Source: Buddleja alternifolia (taxonomy: Eukaryota; Streptophyta; Magnoliopsida; Lamiales; Scrophulariaceae). From it: DNA of 64,000 bases. The stretch is from assembly GCA_019426215.1 (NCBI GenBank), contig CM033394.1, forward strand, positions 41,104,423-41,168,422. Reading direction: 5' to 3'. Under the pieces are notes generated by a model. That model did no database searches. It was given only the letters and a program-made list of their open reading frames with translations, and had not been told where the DNA came from. Positions 35,916 to 47,727 of the stretch are shown here, one piece after another. How positions within the stretch are numbered: the first letter of the stretch is position 1; each line of letters opens with the position of its first letter. Made by a program: the position numbers and the translations under genes.

Positions 35916-37047
35916 CTATGTGTTTAGTCCTCTCATGTACACTGGATTAGAAGCTATATGCAATGCTGCTTGGCTATCACAAGCTAAAGGCACTGGTGTC
36001 AATCCTGTTACCTGAAATTCTTTCAACAAATTTAGTATCCAAGTCAATTCACAGCAAACAGAAGCCATAGACCTGTATTCTGATTCAGCTGAGGACCTTG
36101 AAACTGTATTTTGTTTCTTCGTTTTCCATGATATCAAAGCACTTCCAAGTTTGATACAATATCCACTAATTGATCTTCTAGTCATTGGGCAAGAAGCCCA
36201 ATCTGCATCACAAAAGGCTTCTATCTTGAGCTCATTGTCTGCTGCAAAGTATAAACCCTGCCCTATGGTTCCCTTGACATATTTCAGCACCTTATAAGTC
36301 ATTTGTAAATGTGGTTCTCTAGGTTTTGACATGAATTGACTGAGAATATGTATGGGGTATGACAAATCAGGCCTAGAAATTGTAAGATAAATCATCCTTC
36401 CAATCAATCTTCTATACATGGATGGATCTTGCAACTCATCACCATCTGTGTTATTTAGTTTAAGGTTTTGATCCATTGGAACACTGCTTGGCTTGGCTCC
36501 ACTCAAACCAGCATCATTGATTATGTCTTGAGCATACTTCCTTTGGTTCAAGTACACACCATCTGTGTTTCTGATGATCTCAAAGCCTGGAGAGTACCTC
36601 AAATCTCCCAAATCCTTGATTTTAAACTTATCATCAAGTAACCTTTTCAAGTCATTTATAATTCCTTTATTTGTACCAGTCATCACAACATCATCAACAT
36701 AAACAAGCAGGGCAGTGAAATCACCATTATCAATCCTTGTGAAGAGAGAATGATCACATTGTGACTGTGTAAAACCAGCTGAAATGAGTGTTGAGGAAAA
36801 CTTAGAAAACCACTGTCGAGATGCCTGTTTGAGGCCATACAAGGACTTTGTTAATCTACACACTGGTTTGTTCAAGTATTCCCCCTTCATGGCAAAACCT
36901 GGAGGGAGTTACATATAGACTTCCTCATTAAGCTCACCATGCAAAAATGCATTGTTAACATCTAATTGAGCCAAGTGCCAGCCCTTTGCAGCTGCTAAAG
37001 CCAATAAGACTCTGACAGTAGTCATTTTGGCCACAGGTGCAAAGGTG
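35916..37047 (-). pseudogene. Copia reverse transcriptase and RNase H
   Basis: Reading down from about 37047: [20 protein letters not shown] and [19 protein letters not shown], then a TAG or TAA-type stop, then PPGFAMKGEY. From 36890 a 324-codon open stretch carries SLYGLKQASRQW, the catalytic LLVYVDDVVMTG and the RNase H motifs CDADWASCP and SSAESEYRSMA. The frame breaks before the usual C-terminus (VYMRGLNT...). The RT palm aspartates are intact, but the stop near 36914 and the lack of protease and integrase make the locus non-autonomous. Confidence 0.88.
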
Positions 37048-37641
37048 TCATGGACAGAAATTGACTGCTCTCAAGGAAGGTGAATTGTGTGCCACATTGT
37101 TACTGTGAGATCTCTGAAAATGAGTTCCCCCTTGCGGAGAATTTCTTCCATTTTTCTTACCCTTTGGTTTCCAGTTTGGTGGGAAACCATGCAACTTAAA
37201 ACACTTTTCTTGAATATGTCCTGTCCCATGGCAATACTCACAATGGAGTTGTTTCTTATTTGCAGAATTCCATACTTGAGTACCATTATTCACCATAAGA
37301 GCAGCTGTAGCATCATCCATAGGGGCTGATTTGTTCCCATTCAATAACCAAGAAAGTGATGGATCACCATTAGGAGGCTGAACAATTGAACCGGTTACAA
37401 AACCAGGCATGTCAGATGAATGTAGCTGAAAATGAGATGGAGAAGCCATGGATGAGCTGGATTCTCCAGCAGAAAACGATTGATTCTGTGTGCAGATTGG
37501 ATCCCCTTCTTCAGGTTTTGGAATATCCCCATTCACAAAACCTAGCTTATTCTTACATGATAGTGCAATTTCCATAGACCTTCGCCATGGAATGTAATTC
37601 ACTGCTCCAATTAGGGCTTGGAATCCGCCATTGTTGGCCAT
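37048..37641 (-). pseudogene. Copia gag, truncated by internal deletion
   Basis: Opens at the ATG of MANNGGFQALIGAVNY. It shows a short copia gag start (PWRRSMEIALSCKNKLGFV), a linker and a CCHC zinc knuckle CEYCHGTGHIQEKCF. It then meets the pol remnant within a few codons (NFCP...), showing a deletion junction near 37050-37080. The N-terminal gag region is shorter than the family norm. Confidence 0.8.
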
Positions 37642-38050
37642 TCTTGAAGCTCAAACAGAGAGATGATGAAAGTGATCCAATAAAAAGAAGAAAATAACTC
37701 GATTGAATCGGTGAAATGATTCGATTTGAATCAAAGATGAAGAACAATGGATCGATTATGCTCTTGATACCATGTTAATTGACATGGATGACTACATCGA
37801 GCTAAAGAAATTGAAAAGAGAGATATTGAATGTAAATCTTGTATATTGAATTCTGAAATGAACAGTACAAAGCTCAAGTCTATTTATGGAATTGGTCAAC
37901 TGATTTAGAAAGCTTACTTACTAAGCTAATTCTACCACTAACCGTCTAACTAACTAGCTAATTAAGCAATATTACATAAATGCCATTGACTAAATATCTG
38001 TAGAAACTGGAATTATAAAATGACATCATTGCCCTTATTGTATTTCAATA

Positions 38051-40070
38051 GATGAAACTCTATTTGGAATAGAAGATCCGGTTTTCTTTTTGTCGCGGCA
38101 ACGTATTCTAACTTTCAGTCAATTATTTTAAGAAACTTCAAGTTTCTAACCATTTTGTTTACTCCAAAGTTGGCTTTCAAGTTTCGATTATACTAGCCTC
38201 TAGAAGTTCAGAAAACATAGGGGTTGGATATCGAGTTTTGGGGGAAGCTTGTACTAGCATTGAGCATCGCACCGATTCTATGACTCTATGCATGCGCGAA
38301 GTAGGATAATACTGCCTTACCTTGGCAAGTAAGTATTTTTCACATTTAGCGAGAAGCCAACCAATTAGCTAATGACATCGCAAGAATAGGCGTCAATCAC
38401 AACATGGGAACGTTTGGGAGTCTCACCTCGACCATGAGTGAGCTTTTAGAAAAAGATAGAATACGTGTCACTTGGCCTAGAAGAATAACTATCAATCCGA
38501 GTTTGTCACGTTAATTTTATAGGGCCCCCTCCTCCTTGAATTAAAAAGAAAACATTGAATTAATGTGTTAACACATATATTAGAAAAAATAGTGTGAAAA
38601 ATAGAAGTAAGAAATCCAATAATTTAGGAACGCAAGGCCCACACCTGCAATACGTTGGGCCGTCCATCAGCTAGAAGGATTAGTAAATGATGAGCGAGCA
38701 CTTTTTAAAGGCCCAAAATGGATCCTTTAAGCTAAAAAAACCGAAGAGCGGTACTGAAAAACAAATTCAAAGATTGTTAGTCTAGTGGTATCAGTTTTCA
38801 CTTTTATGTGGAAGGCCATGGATTCAATTTCATGCTGTCACAAGTTGTGACTTTTCTCTCTTTATTTGGAGTCTTATAGAATCTATGAATAAAAACTATC
38901 GGTCCGAGTTTGTAGGGTCAGGGTATCCCCCTTCGTCTAGAATTAAACAAACTACTAAAAAAACGAACTACTAATACTACAATAAAAAGAGAGACTGTTT
39001 GATATAACTAACTAACTAATTTTATAATTTATTTTTATGTTATGTTTGTAATTCTTATATAATATTATGATTTACCAAGTAACCTATGACGCACAGATCC
39101 TCTTAAAAAATGACCCCTCGAGTAACCTACTTGTACCCACTAGGAATACCATACCTATTGGATACATCACTTTTCTGAAGTGTCCAAAATTAAAAGGAAA
39201 AATTCCAATTATCACGTAAGATACGAAATGTTAAATATCCGGCAACAATTTTTTTGGCTTGATTATGTGGTGTTCACATCCAACTCCACCACTTAAAGAG
39301 TGGATATCTTCAGGCTCCCCAATTTTAGGACCGCTCAAATATCACCCATTTGATAGCATATCCTAAAAGTTGCCTTTACTATTGATATAGCTGTAGGTAA
39401 TGAACAATGTATCTCTAGTGGTTCCCGATTAAATTTAATTTTTTAGTAAGTATTATCATCAATCCATTCAGAGGAAGATAGAAAAGATTGTGTTTTAAGA
39501 ATTTAGATAGAGTGATTTGAAAGTTAAGGATTTCAAACTCATCAACAAATATGAAATATATTGAACTCGTTTGGAAGATATCTAGTTTCAATAAATTTTA
39601 ATCTTTTAGCACTTCTGAGCTATCTTTTACAAATATTATGATGCACTTGAAATTCATCTAATTTTGAATCCCTTGAAATTCTTCCTCAAATATGAATTCC
39701 ATTCAAACATGGTTGTGGCATATCGCCAAGTATCCGACACTGGATTGTGTAATTTTTAAAATATTCGTGCGTCATAGATCATAACTTATCTTGACCAACA
39801 TTTATTGGTCCGACAAACCTGTAAGCTCTCTGCCTGACTTATGTCTACGGCATCACAACTTTAGTCAATTCTATGAGATATATCCAAGGATTGCATTATG
39901 CAGCCAGTTTAGTCAATTGAATTTCCTTCTCTGCTCAATAATTCAATTCTTCAAAGTCCCAAAGTGTGACTTTAATTTTAGTCTACTAGGAAAGTTGATT
40001 ATTGATTGTTTTTAGAAATTGATCTTTGATCATTAATCTCTAATGAATTGTTAAGACTATTAATATATAT
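38051..40070. other. Intergenic block with SINE remnants; left part of a segmental duplication
   Basis: No gene is supported. Segments near 38635-38745 and 39880-39960 match sequence near 56885-57010 and 57925-57995 in the same order. A SINE-like unit lies at 38768-38975, and a fragment of the same 3' end at about 38485-38555. Confidence 0.55.
38768..38975 (+). mobile_element. tRNA-derived SINE-like element
   Basis: The head reads TTAGTCTAGTGGTATCAG (A-box-like) and, about 35 bases on, CATGGATTCAATTTC (degenerate B box). The body contains GAGTCTTATAGAATC and ACTATCGGTCCGAG and ends in an A-rich tail. The body matches, in reverse, the fragment at 22373-22505. Confidence 0.55.
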
Positions 40071-40649
40071 GGTTAATTACACTAATTACCCTTCGTATTT
40101 CGTGTAATTATAGTTCAATCCACTTATTTGAACACATAACAAATAGCCTCCTCTTATAATAAAATATTACAATCGCCCCCTTGTATAAAAACTAACGGGA
40201 TTTGCTAACATCATTAAAAAATATTTTCTAAATTTTTTATTTTTCCCTTGAGAGGTAACTTTTTATATTAAAGAGGATGTAATTTTAATTTTCAATTTGG
40301 TCTTAAATAAATGATTTCGTAAAGACTTATTAACATCCTGATAATGAAGTGCGAATCCGATTTATGTCAATTTGATTATCTCTTGAGAAAATGAAAACAT
40401 ATACCGGGTTTTGGTTTGTTTTAGAAGCTATATATAGTACAATTTAATTCAGACGAATCTAAATTAGTAAGTTACCAAAAGTTTAACGTTTGACTAACGA
40501 TCGTTAGTCAGATGAGGTAAATTTAAGATTTTATTATAAGAGGGTGGTACATGTAAGATTTTATTATAAAAGAGGTGTTTGTTATGGGCCACAAATAAGT
40601 GGACTTGACTATAATTACACTAACTAAGAGTAGTTAGTGTAATTAACCC
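40071..40649. mobile_element. Foldback MITE, Mutator-like
   Basis: Left GGTTAATTACACTAA and right (inwards) GGGTTAATTACACTAAC start imperfect inverted repeats longer than 100 bp, including CCACTTATTTG and CTTATAATAAAAT on both arms. Flanks TAATATATAT (40061-40070) and TAATATCTAT (40650-40659) match in 9 of 10, fitting the 9-10 bp duplications of Mutator-like elements. No coding capacity. Confidence 0.72.
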
Positions 40650-41156
40650 TAATATCTATAATGTAATGACATATTTAACTGAACAATACTGCTAATCTCA
40701 CAGTCAACCGTGAGATTAATTAGCAGCCTCGCAGACCCCATCCACCGAGTGTCATTTAAGTTTTAGATTTTGCAAATCAAACCCCCCCTAGATTCATGTT
40801 TCCATTAAATGACCCCAATAAGAATCTTATATAAAACCTAATTGTCTATATTAATCAAATCAACAAAATCAAGAATACTTTCTCAAATATAAAAATAAAA
40901 ATATATTTTCTCAATTTATTAAATGTAAAATAGTTTGGTTTATATTTTTTGTGAAAAATTTGGAGATAATATTTTTTTTATTCTATTTTATATGACAACA
41001 ATTTATAATAATTTTGAAGTGCAACCGACAAGCTCATCCGGAAATTGTTCGATGGAGCCCGATGATAGCTCTAAAGGAGAGTAGGTGAAATATTGATACA
41101 TATATTACGTTTTCAATATTGAATTCATTATTATTTTATTATTATAATTTGAATGT

Positions 41157-41159
<3 letters not shown>

Positions 41160-41182
<23 letters not shown>
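41160..41182. repeat. TA microsatellite
   Basis: An uninterrupted run of TA dinucleotides of about 23 bases. Confidence 0.9.
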
Positions 41183-41191
<9 letters not shown>

Positions 41192-41267
41192 ATTCAATAG
41201 GCTATTAATTTAAAATTTCAACTTTTTTTTTTGTTATGCAGGGAGACGAACTTAGAGTAGAAGAGAG

Positions 41268-41645
41268 TCTAGGGTTGTACATACCTGCACAACCCGTCGA
41301 ATCCCTCAATCCGAGCCGATCCGCCCGAAAATCGACGGTTTTTAATTTTTTAATAATTGGGTGATCGAAAACATTGCAACCCACCATTTTTGAGTCGGGT
41401 GGTGGATTTAATAATTGTAACCTGCCTAACACACAACCCCCAACGCTAATTTTTGCAACTATATGTACATATAGTTAAAGATTAGCACTAAATTTTGAAA
41501 ACTATATATGCATATATAATCTATAATAAAAGTGGTTTATACATATACATGTTGCACCTTTATTTCTATTTGAGCTAATCAATTGGCTCCTTTGAACACT
41601 TGTTTTTGCTTGATTTGAACTAAAGTGTTTCTTTCATAAGCAAGG

Positions 41646-41706
<61 letters not shown>

Positions 41707-42039
41707 ACATTTACGATAAATTTATAAAATAATTTAGTTTTATTAACATTTTAGAGTTTTCACTCATTAGAAGTCATGATAATATAATTTTTATTTACTA
41801 GCTAACAGCACTGATTTTTGTATTTCCCACCAACCCAAATTTTTTAATTAAATGTAAAGCAACAAGTATATTTTATTGTTTCTTACTTACGAGTTCCATT
41901 ATCCGCCTGCTAAATATATTAAACTCGACCAACCCGAACGCTTAGTTTGAAATGAGATATTTTGCCTGCTTGCACATATCAAGAGGTCAAATTGAATTTT
42001 TTTTGTAAAATCGCCCAAATTCGATCACGTACACCCTTA
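41268..42039. mobile_element. hAT-like non-autonomous element
   Basis: Ends TCTAGGGTTGTACA and, inwards from the right, TAAGGGTGTACGTG are similar. Flanks GAAGAGAG (41260-41267) and GAAGAGAC (42040-42047) match in 7 of 8. The interior has no gene and includes a TA microsatellite of about 45 bases (41650-41694). The ends are less well matched than in the other hAT elements here, so the boundaries are tentative. Confidence 0.55.
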
Positions 42040-42403
42040 GAAGAGACTGACAACAAGTAGGCATGGAGAATATATCAAAGTGGATTTACTGGATATTATT
42101 TTTACTCTCACTCTTGTGGTTTTATTTTTCTTTCTTTTGTCGTTTTTTAACTTCTATGCTCGAGAAAATCAAATTTATTTATCTCTAGAGTCGGTATATT
42201 ATTATGAAATGAAACTTTGATGTAGTTTGGGTGAGTTTTTCGCAACTTCCTTGTTTTTGGCTATTTTTTAGATGAATCTCAATTTTCTAATGAAAATTAT
42301 GGGGATTGTGAGTTGAGGGTAAATTACTAAATTTTAGCTTATGAATGAGGTTGAAGGTTTAAATATGAAAAGACTTGTGTGGTTGTTCAAGAAATATGAA
42401 AAC

Positions 42404-43205
42404 TGTTAGATTAGAGAAAACCCCGTAGGGAACTTGTATTATTGAGTAACATATTTATAAAGTTACAAGAGAGAGAGAATACAAGAAAACCCTAAACTAT
42501 AAAGAATGTAAAAGATAAATAAGGTAATAAGAATACTAGTCTAACTATGAAAGCAATAATAATACTAATCTAATTAGGAGAGCAATAATAATATCTAACA
42601 CTCCCCCGCAGTCGAAACGTGAAAATCTTGAACATTGAGACTGATCTAAAAACCGAGAAAAGATGTTACGACAATCCGGGCATAAAGAATGCTTAGTAGA
42701 GAGATTTTGACGAATACGTTTCTCAAGGTGGAATAGTTTCGTCTGGAAATCATTAAATAAGGTGACGGTTCGACGAAGAGACTTCTTAATGTGGAGCAGT
42801 TTCGTCTGAAAACCATTAAATAAGGCGGCAACTCCAAGTCCTTGTTTTTCCAAGGGTGAGCGGTGACAATATGAACAAAGATAAAGAAAAAAAAACCTAC
42901 CCTAAACTAAACTAAACTAGATAAGGTGCGTCGGACGGGGTCGACGACTTGAGGATGCGGAAGCAAGAGATCGAGATACCATGGTTCGAAGCCATAGCTC
43001 TGATAACATGTTAGATTAGAGAAAACCCCGTAGGGAACTTGTATTATTGAGTAACATATTTATAAAGTTACAAGAGAGAGAGAATACAAGAAAACCCTAA
43101 ACTATAAAGAATGTAAAAGATAAATAAGGTAATAAGAATACTAGTCTAACTATGAAAGTAATAATAATACTAATCTAATTAGGAGAGCAATAATAATATC
43201 TAACA
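42404..43205 (-). mobile_element. TRIM element (miniature LTR retrotransposon), copy 1
   Basis: Two 197-bp LTRs (42404-42600 and 43009-43205; TGTTAGAT...ATCTAACA) differ by one base, and the perfect 5-bp duplication is AAAAC (42399-42403 and 43206-43210). The internal part is only 408 bp with no gene. On the minus strand it has a primer-binding site (TGTTATCAGAGC, one change) next to the 5' LTR and a GCGGGGGAG purine tract next to the 3' LTR. One difference in 197 positions implies recent insertion. Confidence 0.93.
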
Positions 43206-43334
43206 AAAACAATCATGGGTGCTAAATTTAAAAATAATTGCATAACACACGCCAACTTGCTAAGCAAGTTGCCAAGTTGCCGGTTGTTTCTAGCCACAAA
43301 TGTGCGGCTAGAAATGGTCCGTAAGGAATTTCAA

Positions 43335-43798
43335 CATACGGATCGTCATTTAGGGGTGATACTTAGTGATTTCGGGAGTCCAACTCTTGGAGCCTATTCA
43401 CCACACAAAGTGTTAAAACATAATAAAATATATTTTTTTTATGGACCCAACACATGTTTTAATACTGTGTGGTGGATATTTCTCGGGAGCTGGGCCTTCA
43501 AGGATCACCTCATTTAGTATTTTTTTTCCCTAACTCAATTTATTGAGAAGATTAAGGCGATTACCACATACGGATCGTCATTTAGGGGTGATACTTAGTG
43601 ATTTCGGGAGTCCAACTCTTGGAGCCTATTCACCACACAAAGTGTTAGAACATAATAAAATATATTTTTTTTTATGGACCCAACACATGTTTTAATACTG
43701 TATGGTGGATATTTCTCGGGAGCTGGGCCTTCAGGGATCACCTCATTTAGTATTTTTTTCCCTAACTCAATTTATTGAGAAGATTAAGGCGATTACCA
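43335..43798. repeat. 232-bp tandem duplication upstream of SABATH gene
   Basis: The unit beginning CATACGGATCGTCATTTAGG at 43335 is repeated head-to-tail from 43567, with a few substitutions and length changes in T runs. The second copy ends about 255 bp before the methyltransferase start codon, so both copies lie in its promoter-proximal region. Confidence 0.9.
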
Positions 43799-43971
43799 GC
43801 CGCCTGCACATTTCAAACCACTTGCCAAAAGTATGGAGGCTACAAAATCTAATCACATAATTGAGATGACTAATAAAGCTCTAGAAGCACACCATCAACT
43901 TTCAAACAGCAAGGAAGTCAGCAAATTCATGTATACTGCATTACTGCTATTATGTAGGAATAGGATAGGAC

Positions 43972-44014
43972 AATATATATATAAACTGTCCCTCTCTGCT
44001 ATCTCTATAAATAA
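43972..44014 (+). promoter_or_regulatory. TATA-box candidates of the SABATH gene
   Basis: Two TATA-like stretches, TATATATATAAAC (about 43973-43985) and CTATAAATAA (44005-44014), lie 70-80 and 39-48 bp before the ATG. The upstream one leaves room for a normal short leader. A similar CTATATAAATAAC lies about 70 bp before the pseudogene copy at 60589. Confidence 0.5.
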
Positions 44015-44052
44015 GTACTACACACACACACAAACGTAACTGCAGAAAGAAG

Positions 44053-45818
44053 ATGGCTCAATTATATGCCAATGCTATGCAAAGTTCGATATTAGGCCTC
44101 TACGCCATGAACGGCGGAGAAGGACCAAATAGCTATGCCCAGAACTCATCCTACCAGGTAATCTATTTTCGTTTCTTATTACAAAAGGTTAAAATGCTTA
44201 TTGAGTAAAGGTTTTGCAAATTATCAAGACACCTTTGCCAAAAGTGACATGAAAAGGGGGTGAAATTGTAATGTGTTTTTACTGACATGAAAAGTTATGG
44301 TAATTTCTACAAACCTGACGTGTTTTCCATAATTAGGGTCACGTGCAGGGGGTGTGTAATTGACCCGAAAATAGTATGACCCTGACATCAAGAAGTTTAC
44401 TTTAAAGTTCCTAACATGTTTCTTTCTTTTATGCAGAGAGGAGTGGTCGATGTTGCAAAACCGATTATCGAAGAAGAAATTTCCTTAAACCTCGACATTA
44501 AACAATTTTCCTCGACTCCTCGAAAGCCTTTCCGCATTGCAGATTTTGGATGCTCAACGGGGCACAACTCATTTCCCGCCATGCAAATTATCACCGAAGC
44601 CATTGAGAAAAAATATCAGACAGAAGGATTAATTTCCAAAATCCCGGACTTCCAAGTATTCTTTAACGACCAAGTCATGAATGATTTCAACACACTTTTC
44701 CATTCACTTCCACCCAAAAGCAATTACTATGCCGCAGGAGTACCCGGTCCCTTTCATGGCCGCCTCTTACCTAAGGCCTCCCTTGACTTTGCTTATTCGT
44801 CTTGCGCCCTTAACTGGCTCTCCGAAGTGCCAAAGGCAGTGGTGGACTTTACGTCTCCAGCATGGAATAAAGGGAAAGTGTACTACACGGGATCTAAACA
44901 GGATGTATTTGATGCCTATTCAAATCATTACGCAAAGGATATCGGGTCATTCTTAGAAGCTAGAGCACAAGAACTGGTTAGTGGAGGACTAATGGCTCTT
45001 CTTGTTCCTGGAGTCCCTACTTTTGAGAATTCTGGCACATCCTACACTACCCCGGTAGAGATGGATCTTATAGGTTCTTGCCTAATGGACATGGCCAACA
45101 AGGTAAAAGTCCACTGTTCATTTTCGTTCAAGGATTTTGGTGAAGTAAGGAAAAGAATATCAAAGAAATCTAAAACTTATGGAAAATTCTCAGGACAACG
45201 ACAACAAAAGAAAGAAATAACTACGAAACTAAACTATTAATGATTTTCTTTATGTTTTCTTGACATTCCCTAGCAATTTCCTTGAACCAAACGGAGCATA
45301 GAGTAATGAAATTGTATATGTTTCAACACATTATCTTATGTAAGAAACTTTAAACTTCAAAAACCATAAGCAATTAACTAACTAGCTTAATTAAACGGAA
45401 CTCCATCTATTATGCAGTCATATCGATAGAAAGTGCAGCTATAAAGTCCGAACTCCTAATAATACTTTTATTGCAGGGAAGACTTTGCGAAGCAAAGGTC
45501 GACTCGTTCAACTTTCCACTGTATTTTACAATCCCACAAGAATTAAAGTCAATAATAGAGAGGAATCAAAACTTCAGTATTGAAAGGATGGAAATACTTA
45601 ACAATCCAGGAAAGCGTACCTTGTCCAGCGCCCAATCACGTGCCACGTACCTCAGAGCTGTATTCGAGGGATTGCTGATAAATCATTTCGGAAGTGAAAT
45701 TATGGATGAATTATTCGACCGGTACACGAAGAAACTTGCAGCCTCGTCACTTTTCCAAGAACCTGACAATGACAAATCGATCATAATATTCGTCCTCCTC
45801 AAGCGAAAAGTTGAATGA
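44053..45818 (+). CDS. SABATH-family carboxyl methyltransferase, three exons
   Basis: Exons 44053-44157, 44437-45102 and 45477-45818 join in frame to 370 aa, the normal size for the family. SABATH enzymes transfer a methyl group from S-adenosylmethionine to a carboxyl (or ring nitrogen) of small metabolites, in the cytosol. Seen: an N-terminal YAMNGGEGPNSYAQNSSYQ like the family's MxGGxGxxSYAxNS; the SAM-binding FRIADFGCSTGHNS at 67-79; NDQVMNDFNTLFHSLP; GVPGPFHGRLLP; YSSCALNWLSEVP; and KVDSFNFPLY in exon 3. The style resembles the loganate/At5g38100-like subgroup more than salicylate methyltransferases, but the substrate cannot be assigned. The start is supported by the pseudogene copy, which has the same ATG context. 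A decayed duplicate lies 16.5 kb downstream. Confidence 0.93.
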
Positions 45819-46661
45819 TATTAATAAAACTTAATATCTTCTTTCTTTGATTATATGGTTGTCTGCTTGAATAATTCTAGCCATCAATGATTGCTATCAT
45901 TTTGGGATAATAAAGTTCTGTGTTTACTGAAAGAAGTGCAACAATACCTTTATTCTAGCAAATATTCTTAGAGAAGACTACTGTTGTCACCTGAGAGGAT
46001 TATGAATGATGATGCATAATAGCAACATAAATGTCTTGGTATAGCTTGTGCAAAAAAATAATACACTTCCAAAACTGGGATGATATTAAGAAATTTGAGG
46101 AGAAAAAAGTGTTATTTTTTAAATTTGATCCCTATAATGATTTAAGCATGTCTAAAGGTAAACTTGTAAAAATAATCCTTTTGAGAAAACTCTTCATGAC
46201 AGTTACCGTGAATTATGCTACTGCTATGTTTGTGATTTGGCTGCATGGTGTTCAAAGTGGGTCGGTTTTCACTGGTCATTCGACTCATTGCCATGTGATA
46301 AGTTGAGATTATATTCCCTTAATTTAGATAATTTTGATTGCAATTGATTGATTTATTCCCACATATATGTGGTGTTGTTTATATGTGTGTAGGGATAAAA
46401 TCTGAAAAGAATCAATTCGAAGTTGAGAACTGATGAAAAAGGTCGAGGAAGAGTTGAAGGGTGAAACTGGTGTTGAAACCGCGGTTTCAGACATGCCAAC
46501 AGCGGTTTACTAAACAGCGATTTTAAAAGTTTGAAACCAAGGCTTGCAAAAAAGCAATTTCAAAACATGGAAACAGTGGTTTCAAAATCTCCAAACCACA
46601 GTTTGCGCGCTCGTTGCCCTAAATATAAACAGCCGGCTTTTGATCATATTTTGGAGTTTTT
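45819..46661. other. 3' flank of SABATH gene and intergenic DNA
   Basis: About 45840-46020 still matches the 3' flank of the pseudogene (62450-62650: TGCAACAATAC, GAAGACTACTGTTGT). No gene is supported. A palindrome GAAACCGCGGTTTC lies at about 46478. The 46380-46661 part may be the left piece of a gypsy-like solo LTR. Confidence 0.5.
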
Positions 46662-47564
46662 TGTTGAAATTTAATGATAGGTTGTAAAAGTGAAGAGAGT
46701 ACAAGAAAACACAACAATTATGTGGTTCGGCCATTTGGCCTACATCCACGAAACAGTGCCCACAGGGCTATAAGACTTTCATTCTCTCTTGAGTATGAAT
46801 TATAATAGTCACCTCTATATATAGGTGAAATAAACATGTGATGATGGAGGAAATCACTCCAAATCAAATCACAATCAAATCAAATCAAATCATCAATCAA
46901 TCCTCAATTATATCCATAATTTAAATCCTAATCTAAATCATATCAAATATGATTTTCGAGATCAATCTTGATTTCCAACACTCCCCCTCAAGTTGAACAC
47001 AGAAAGCTGAATTGAAGTGTTCAACTTGAACTAAAAGAAATGGCTTTAAGAAAAATTTGGATCCTTTTTGGACTTCATGACGTTGGAGATCCATGATGAG
47101 ATAAAATATGCACGGAATAACACTTCGTGCACTACAATATGGAACAGTCCATATAAGATGATTAGTTTGCTACCAAGGAATGAAATGCACGGAATGACCA
47201 TCGTGCTATGCGGAAGCAAATGGAGCAGGATTGAACCTGCTATGATACCATGTTGAAATTAAATGATAGGTTGTAAAAGTGAAGAGAATAGAAGAAAACA
47301 CAACAATTATATGGTTCGGCCATTTGGCCTACATCCACGAAATAATGCCCACAGGGTTATAAGACTTTCATTCTCTCTTGAGTATGAATTACAATAGTCA
47401 CCTCTATATATAGGTGAAATAAACATGTGATGATGGAGGAAATCACTCCAAATCAAATCACAATCAAATCAAATCATCAATCAATCCCCAATTATATCCA
47501 TAATTTAAATCCTAATCTAAATCATATCAAATATGATTTCCAAGATCAATCTTGATTTCCAACA
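46662..47564 (-). mobile_element. TRIM-like miniature LTR retrotransposon, second family
   Basis: LTRs 46662-46980 (319 bp) and 47251-47564 (314 bp) start TGTTGAAAT and end TTTCCAACA. Both flanks are TTTTT, consistent with a 5-bp duplication but weak because it lies in a T run. The internal part of 270 bp has, on the minus strand, TGGTATCATAGCAGG next to the 5' LTR and TTGAGGGGGAG next to the 3' LTR. No gene. The LTR sequence is unrelated to that of the TRIM at 42404. Confidence 0.88.
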
Positions 47565-47727
47565 TTTTTAAACACTTTTGAGAGATGTACCTGATGTTAA
47601 CATCAAATCTGGAAGAAAACAAGAGAGAAGTCAAAGAAACATCAAGATCAAGGATTATGTTAGATTAGAGAAAACCCCGTAGGGAACTTGTATTACTGAG
47701 TAACATATTTATAAAGATATATGTATT

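Larger units (their letters stand above)
35458..38050 (-). mobile_element. Deleted Ty1/copia retrotransposon, reverse orientation
   Basis: Direct repeats of 278 bp at 35458-35735 and 37773-38050 differ at only about four positions. They are flanked by a perfect 5-bp duplication GATGA (35453-35457 and 38051-38055). On the minus strand the primer-binding site TGGTATCAAGAGC is next to the 5' LTR (about 37759-37771), and the polypurine tract TTGAGGGGGAA is next to the 3' LTR. The interior has gag joined to reverse transcriptase, with protease and integrase missing, so movement would need proteins from a relative. Confidence 0.93.
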
